Origin: Welwitschia mirabilis
Taxonomy: Eukaryota; Gnetophyta; Gnetopsida; Welwitschiales
Direction of reading: 5' to 3'
Length of the DNA stretch: 64,000 nt
NCBI GenBank assembly: GCA_051453625.1
Contig: JBOZIK010000001.1
Location: forward strand, 65,922,288 to 65,986,287
The number at the start of each line of letters is the position of its first letter. Within the stretch, counting starts at the first letter, position 1. The notes beneath the pieces are model-generated. The model was not told where the DNA came from, did not search any database, and saw nothing but the letters and a program-made list of their open reading frames with translations. The translations under genes and the position numbers were made by a program. Below, one piece after another: positions 59,272 to 64,000 of the stretch.

Positions 59272-60260
59272 TTAATTCAAATGTTTATTAAGATAAATAC
59301 ACTTAAGTTTGTAGGAGGTTCTAATACTTTCAAACAAAAAGCATGACTAAGTGATGTTGAAAATGTTATAGGTACCTTAGGAAGTGATGAATATGGAAAT
59401 AATTCATTATCTATTTATATATTACAAGGAGAAACTAATTTATGATGGGAAACAAAAATAACCAAGTTAACATATCTAATACTTTTATGGAGAAACTTTG
59501 AGCATATCTTTAAGGAGAGGTACATTATCAAGTTCTATATTAGCTAGACAATTATAGAAGTCTACAATCTAAAATAATCCCAAAATGTAATTAGAGCATC
59601 TCATAAATGTAAATTTGTGAAATTATCAAGATATGTATCACATATGCATCTAGATGAAGAAGCTAAAGCAAATCTCTTTATTGATAGTCTTCTCCCTTCT
59701 ATTGCTACTAAAGTATCCATTTTTTAACCTAAGAGTCTATTAGAGGTTGTTGAAAAGGCAAAGATAGAAAAACAAAACTGGTAGAGACAATAAGAAATTA
59801 AGAAAATAATTCTCCAGAGGGGCATATCCTTAATTAAAATTGATTACAAAATGTTTTATTAAAATAAGAATTAACACTTCAATAAAAATAATGTCAGTAG
59901 TAGTAATAGCAAAAATGGAAATTTTAATTAACTAAAGTAGAATCTATTCAAAATAAATTGGAATGTTTCTAGTCAAAGCCATGCAAGTAATCAACCTTAT
60001 AGATCCAACTTCAAATAAATTCCTAGTTAGTAATACTACCAAAACTAGTAAACTATATATCACTACTACTATTGTAATTGAAATCATAGCATAAAAGAAT
60101 TCCTATTATGTAATAAAGACCTTTTTAAATGACAATCAAAAATGCCTCAAGGATTAAAATTTGTTCCTAAATCAGTAGGATGACTTTGATTAGTAGTAGA
60201 TAATTAAGGGTGTAATTTTAAAGCTCTATCCTAGAAGGAAAGGCTTTAATTAATAATGAA
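59272..60260 (+). pseudogene. Gag remnant of the plus-strand chromovirus
   Basis: The capsid frame starts near MRKLIQMFIKINTLKFVGGS (59272), with one stop at a Trp position, then LSDVENVIGTLGSDEYGNN and YILQGETNL followed by a stop and WET. This is the FxGGxxPxxAxxWLxxxExxF ... L.G.A..WW pattern of chromovirus gag. DEEAKANLFIDSLLPSIATK near 59655-59710 and LLEVVEKAKIEKQN near 59735-59780 follow. A nucleocapsid zinc-knuckle remnant lies near 60065-60110, better kept in the second copy at 60690-60740 (CKENHSIKEYPLC, with two expected Cys as Tyr). The last 500 bp recur after the gap at 60273. Several stops and frameshifts. Confidence 0.8.
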
Positions 60261-60893
60261 AAAAATAATTATNNNNNNNNNNNNNNNNNNNNNNNNNNNN
60301 NNNNNNNNNNNNNNNNNNNNNNNNNNNNNNNNNNNNNNNNNNNNNNNNNNNNNNNNNNNNNNNNNNNNNNNNAAAGGATAAAGATAGGAAAAAAAAAATA
60401 GTAGAGGTAATAAGAAATTAAGAAAAGAATTCCTCCACAGGGCATATCCTTAATTCAAATTGATCACAAATGTCTTATTAAAATAAGAATTAACACTTTA
60501 ATAAAAATAATATCAGTGGTAGTAATAGCTACAATGGGAATTTTAATTAACCAAAGTGGACTCTATTAAAAATAAATTGGAATGTTTCTAGTCAAAGCTA
60601 TGTAAGTAATCAACCTTAGAGATCCAAGTTCAAATAAATTCCTAGTTAGTATCAGTATGAAAACTAGTATACTAGAAATCACTACTACTATTGTAAGGAA
60701 AATCATAGCATAAAAGAATATCCACTATGTAATAAAGACCTTTTTAAATAACAATAAAAAATACCTCAAGGATTAAGAAGTTTTCCTCAATCAGCAGGAT
60801 AACTTTGATCAGCAGTAGATAATCAAGCAGTGTAATTTCAAAGCTCTATCATAGAAGGTAAGGATTTAATATTTAATAAATAAGTAATTATTT
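59757..60893. repeat. Gap-flanking repeat around 60273-60372
   Basis: 59757-60272, ending at the gap, recurs at 60373-60893 with about 10% divergence by eye. Both contain the basic tail of gag and the zinc-knuckle remnant. Confidence 0.85.
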
Positions 60894-60939
60894 TATTTGA
60901 TTATTAATTAACACATTGTTTTATGTCTTTTAGAATTAT

Positions 60940-61230
60940 TATAAGAGAGAAATTATGTTGTGCTTCAATCAAGGGATGCAAAGAGGTAGAAAATGAATTT
61001 ATGTCTAAAGTTAATCATCAAGTCTAAAACTATACTTTCTTTATAAGTTGAGGAGATTTTTAGATACAACTAATTGTTATTGATTTAGGAAAATACAATG
61101 TTATTTTAAATATGAATTGGTTAATTTAGAATAGAGCAGTTATAAATTGTCAAAAGCATTAACTAGAAATGATGAAAAATGACTAAATACTAATCTTTCA
61201 AGGTTATTACAAATCAACAATGGAGAATTT
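60940..61230 (+). pseudogene. Protease remnant of the plus-strand chromovirus
   Basis: The segment IQLIVIDLGKYNVILNMNWL lies at about 61062-61125, followed by a stop at a Ser or Trp position and NRAVINC. Upstream, SKVNHQV and a GDF-like stretch match the middle of chromovirus protease. The active-site D-S/T-G-A motif, expected near 60950-60990, is not clear. Protease sits between the zinc knuckle and RT as in other Ty3 elements. The relative at 50400-50640 shares the frame and some stops, which suggests a common, already decayed or closely related source. Confidence 0.75.
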
Positions 61231-61439
61231 AATTAATGAAAAGCATATAAAAAGAGAAATTAAGAAGGGATTACTAGTTTATATTCTATAGCTAAAATCA
61301 AGTAGCTTAAAGAAAGAAGAAATCTTAGTAAAGAATATACTAATAGTCCAAGAATATATTGATGTATTTACAATAGAATTACTAGGAATATCACCACTTT
61401 GGGAAGTTAAATTTTTTATTGCATTGATCCCAGGAATCC

Positions 61440-62335
61440 AACCAAGTTATAAGGCACCATATAAAATGTCTCCTATAAAAATAAAAGAATTATAAACTTA
61501 TCTAAAAGAATTATTACAAAAAATCTTCATTCACTCTAGTGTACCACCATGAAATGCATCTCTATTATTTATAAAGAAGAAGGATGGAACACCAAGATTA
61601 ACCATTGATTATAAATAGCTAAATAAGATTACTATCAAGAATAGGTATCTACTATTAAGAATAGATAACCTTTTTGATCAACTCAAGAAAGGTAAGGTAT
61701 TCTTAAAAGTTATCCTAAAATCTGAATATCATCAATTTTGAATTAAGCAATAAGATTTCATAAAAAAACATTTAGAACCTGATATGGGCATTACTAGTTC
61801 ACTATTATGTCTTTTGATTTAACTAATGCCCCTGTAGTATTTATGAGTGTTATGGATTACATCTTCTAATCACATCTTAATTCCTATATAATAGTATTTA
61901 TTAATGACATCCTCATTTTTTTCACAACTTATGAAGAACATAAAAAATACTTAAGAATAGTATTTTAAACATTATAAAATTACTAATTATATGTCAACAT
62001 GGAAAAATGCTCTTTTTGGAAGGAATTCATTTAATTTTTAGGCCATCTAATATCCAGGAAATGTATATTAGTTGATTAAGATAAAGTTAAAGTAATAATG
62101 GAATAGCTAATACATACAAACATTACTAAGGTTAAACACCTTTTTGATCTTGTAAAGTACTACTATCGATTTGTATTTAACTTCTCTAAGATAGCTTCTT
62201 CATTAATAAGACTTTTGAAGAAAAATAAAGACTTTCAATTGACTATGAAATGATAGCAATTATTGATTATATTAAAGAATGCTTAAATAGTTTTCTATTC
62301 TTAGTAATGTGAGATGATTCAAAGATCTTTTTAAT
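61440..62335 (+). pseudogene. RT remnant of the plus-strand chromovirus, copy 1
   Basis: Plus-strand reading: YKAPYKMSPIKIKEL near 61450-61490, LKELLQKIFIHSSVPP near 61500-61550, LLFIKKKDGTPRLTIDYK at 61565-61615 followed by a stop in place of Arg or Gln, then [20 protein letters not shown], and [17 protein letters not shown] near 61690-61740 ending in a stop. The catalytic box at 61897-61908 reads FIND in VFINDILIFF: the first Asp of the pair is Asn, the second is kept. The rest to 62335 is the palm/thumb region with frequent stops and ends at the gap. It repeats at 62436-63325. Confidence 0.85.
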
Positions 62336-63325
62336 NNNNNNNNNNNNNNNNNNNNNNNNNNNNNNNNNNNNNNNNNNNNNNNNNNNNNNNNNNNNNNNNN
62401 NNNNNNNNNNNNNNNNNNNNNNNNNNNNNNNNNNNCTAATGCACCATATAGGATGTCTACTACAAAAGTGAAAGAATTAAAAACTTAGCTTGAGGAACTC
62501 TTATAAAAAGGATTTATTCATCCTAGTATATCATCATATGGAGTGTCTGTATTATTTATAAATAAGAAGGCTGGAATACTAATATTATGCATTAATTGTA
62601 GACAACTGAGTAAGGTTACTGTCAAGAACAAGTATCTACTATTAAGAATAGATAACCTTTTTAATCAATTCAAGAAAGGTAAGGTATTCTTAAAAGTTAT
62701 TCTAAATTTTGGATATCATCAATTTTGAATTAGGGAAGAATATTTCATAAAAAAATATTTAGAACCTGATATGGACAATACTAGTTCAATGTTATGCCTT
62801 TTTATTTAACTAATTCCCCCTGTAGTATTTATGAGTCTTATGAATTACATCTTCTAATTACATCTTAATTTATTTATAATAGTATTTATTGATGACATCC
62901 TCATTTTTTTCATGACTTATGAAGGACATAAAAAATAATTGAGAATAGTATTTCAAACTTTATAAAATCACTAATTATATGTAAACATGGAAAAATTCTC
63001 TTTTTAGAAGGAATCCATTCAATTTTTTGACCATCTGATATTCAAGAAATATATATCAGTCAATTAAGATGAAGTTAGAGTAATAATGGGATAGCTAATA
63101 CCTACAAATATTACTAAGGTTAGATGCTTTTTTGATCTTTTCGAGTACTACTATCGATTTGTCTTTAACTTCTCTAAGATAGCTTCTTCATTAATAAGAC
63201 TTTTGAAGAAAAATAAAGAATTTTAATGGACTATGAAATGCTAGCAATCATTGATCATATTAAAGAATAATTAAATATTTCTCTAGTCTTAGTAACATGA
63301 GATGATTTAAAGAACTTTTAGTTTA
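61452..63325. repeat. Gap-flanking repeat around 62336-62435
   Basis: 61452-62335, ending at the gap, recurs at 62436-63325. Divergence is several percent, with differences at functional codons (FIND against FIDD), so each copy has its own history. Confidence 0.88.
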
Positions 63326-63482
63326 TGTCAATACACCTAAAGAAGGCCTTTGAGAAATGCTTAAACCTTGAATTAAGAAGAATTTTCTCTATGATATAAA
63401 TTTTCAAGTTTGAACAGATCATAAGAGTTTAAAATACATTTTTACTCAACCAAACTTAAACCTTAGGCAAAGAAGATGGATG
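62436..63482 (+). pseudogene. RT and RNase H remnant, copy 2
   Basis: A 61-codon open stretch at 62543-62728 reads [40 protein letters not shown] and VFLKVILNFGYHQF, the RT fingers. The catalytic box at 62885-62896 keeps both Asp (VFIDDILIFF). Thumb sequence with stops continues to about 63300. RNase H starts near 63300, but about 71 bp found in the third copy (63891-63961) is missing between CTTAAAC and CTTGAATTAA. Downstream, TDHKSLKYIFTQPNLNLRQR at 63418-63478 is the conserved RNase H end and appears only in this copy. Ends at the gap 63483. Confidence 0.85.
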
Positions 63483-63890
63483 NNNNNNNNNNNNNNNNNN
63501 NNNNNNNNNNNNNNNNNNNNNNNNNNNNNNNNNNNNNNNNNNNNNNNNNNNNNNNNNNNNNNNNNNNNNNNNNNNNNNNNNNAATGTATATTAGTTGATT
63601 AAGATAAAGTTAGAGTAATAATGGAATAGCTAATACATACAAATATTACTAAGGTTAAACACCTTTTTGATCTTGTAAAGTACTACTATCGATTTGTCTT
63701 CAACTTCTCTAAGATAGCTTCTTCATTAATAAAACTTTTGAAGAAAAATAAAGACTTTCAATCGACTATGAAATGCTAGCAATTATTGATTATATTAAAG
63801 AATGCTTAAATAGTTTTCTAGTCTTAGTAATGTGAGATGATTCAAAGATCTTTTTAGTTTATACTAATACACCTGAAGAAGGCCTTAGAA
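63049..63890. repeat. Gap-flanking repeat around 63483-63582
   Basis: 63583-63890 repeats 63049-63355 and also 62058-62335. It covers the RT thumb and the start of RNase H. It is the third copy of this part within 2 kb. Confidence 0.82.
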
Positions 63891-64000
63891 AAATGCTTAA
63901 ACAAGATAAAAAAGTAAGAGCATATGGATTAAGACAAATTAAAACTTATGAGAGAAATTATCCTATTCATGATCTTGAATTAACTACAATAATTTTTGCT
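63583..64000 (+). pseudogene. RT thumb and RNase H remnant, copy 3, runs off window
   Basis: After thumb sequence with stops, an open stretch from about 63838 to the window edge reads KIFLVYTNTPEEGLRKMLKQ, then DKKVRAYGLRQIKTYERNYP, then IHDLELTTIIFA. This is the first half of Ty3 RNase H, with the YTDAS box as YTNTP (first catalytic Asp to Asn) and the conserved Glu of HDLEL kept. It is the longest stop-free RNase H piece in the window. Integrase and the 3' LTR would lie to the right, outside the window. Confidence 0.85.

Overview
The window looks like intergenic DNA from a flowering plant. It is very AT-rich (roughly three quarters A+T by eye), CpG-poor, and almost entirely made of decayed LTR retrotransposons. 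The retroelement types are plant types: an Athila/Tat-like Ty3 element with a tRNA-Asp-type primer site, chromovirus-like Ty3 elements with LTRs near 3.6 kb, a SIRE/Maximus-like copia LTR, and a short non-autonomous LTR family. I found no intact host gene, tRNA, rRNA, CRISPR array or bacterial-type feature. Every recognisable protein is a fragment broken by stops, frameshifts or gaps. Many lost catalytic residues are G-to-A changes on the coding strand, as expected from old methylated-cytosine decay.

Layout. 1-16980: two direct copies of a 4.0 kb repeat (1-4012 and 10899-14935), each ending in a decayed 54-bp tandem array; the second runs on into a 71-bp array up to about 16980. Between them lie a complete 3.59 kb chromovirus-type LTR on the minus strand (4880-8469) with its primer site and leader repeats, and a second initiator-Met-type primer site near 9552. 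17781-32572: an Athila/Tat-like element on the minus strand (5' LTR on the right, then gag, protease, RT, RNase H, integrase, 3' LTR on the left), with a SIRE-like copia LTR inserted inside its RT. 32573-41700: the 5' end of another minus-strand Tat-like element, a TRIM-like non-autonomous element whose LTR termini are TGATGTA/TACATCA, and the primer site of a third minus-strand element. 41705-50640: a minus-strand chromovirus (3' LTR, integrase, RNase H, RT, part of protease). 50661-64000: a related plus-strand chromovirus placed head to head with it (LTR copies, leader repeats, gag, protease, RT, RNase H), running off the window.

Assembly. There are 21 runs of N, fifteen of exactly 100. At thirteen of these fifteen, the sequence ending at the gap is repeated just after it, from a perfect 77-bp repeat to about 2.8 kb of diverged repeat. 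Many apparent tandem duplications are therefore probably unmerged contig ends or alternative haplotypes, and by my hand estimate about 12 kb of the window may be counted twice.

I see no convincing new biological system. The most interesting biology is the composite 54/71-bp array, tandem repeats between primer site and gag in the chromovirus family, a short LTR family with a doubled primer-site segment, and a (CA)31 tract just downstream of a retrotransposon TATA box.
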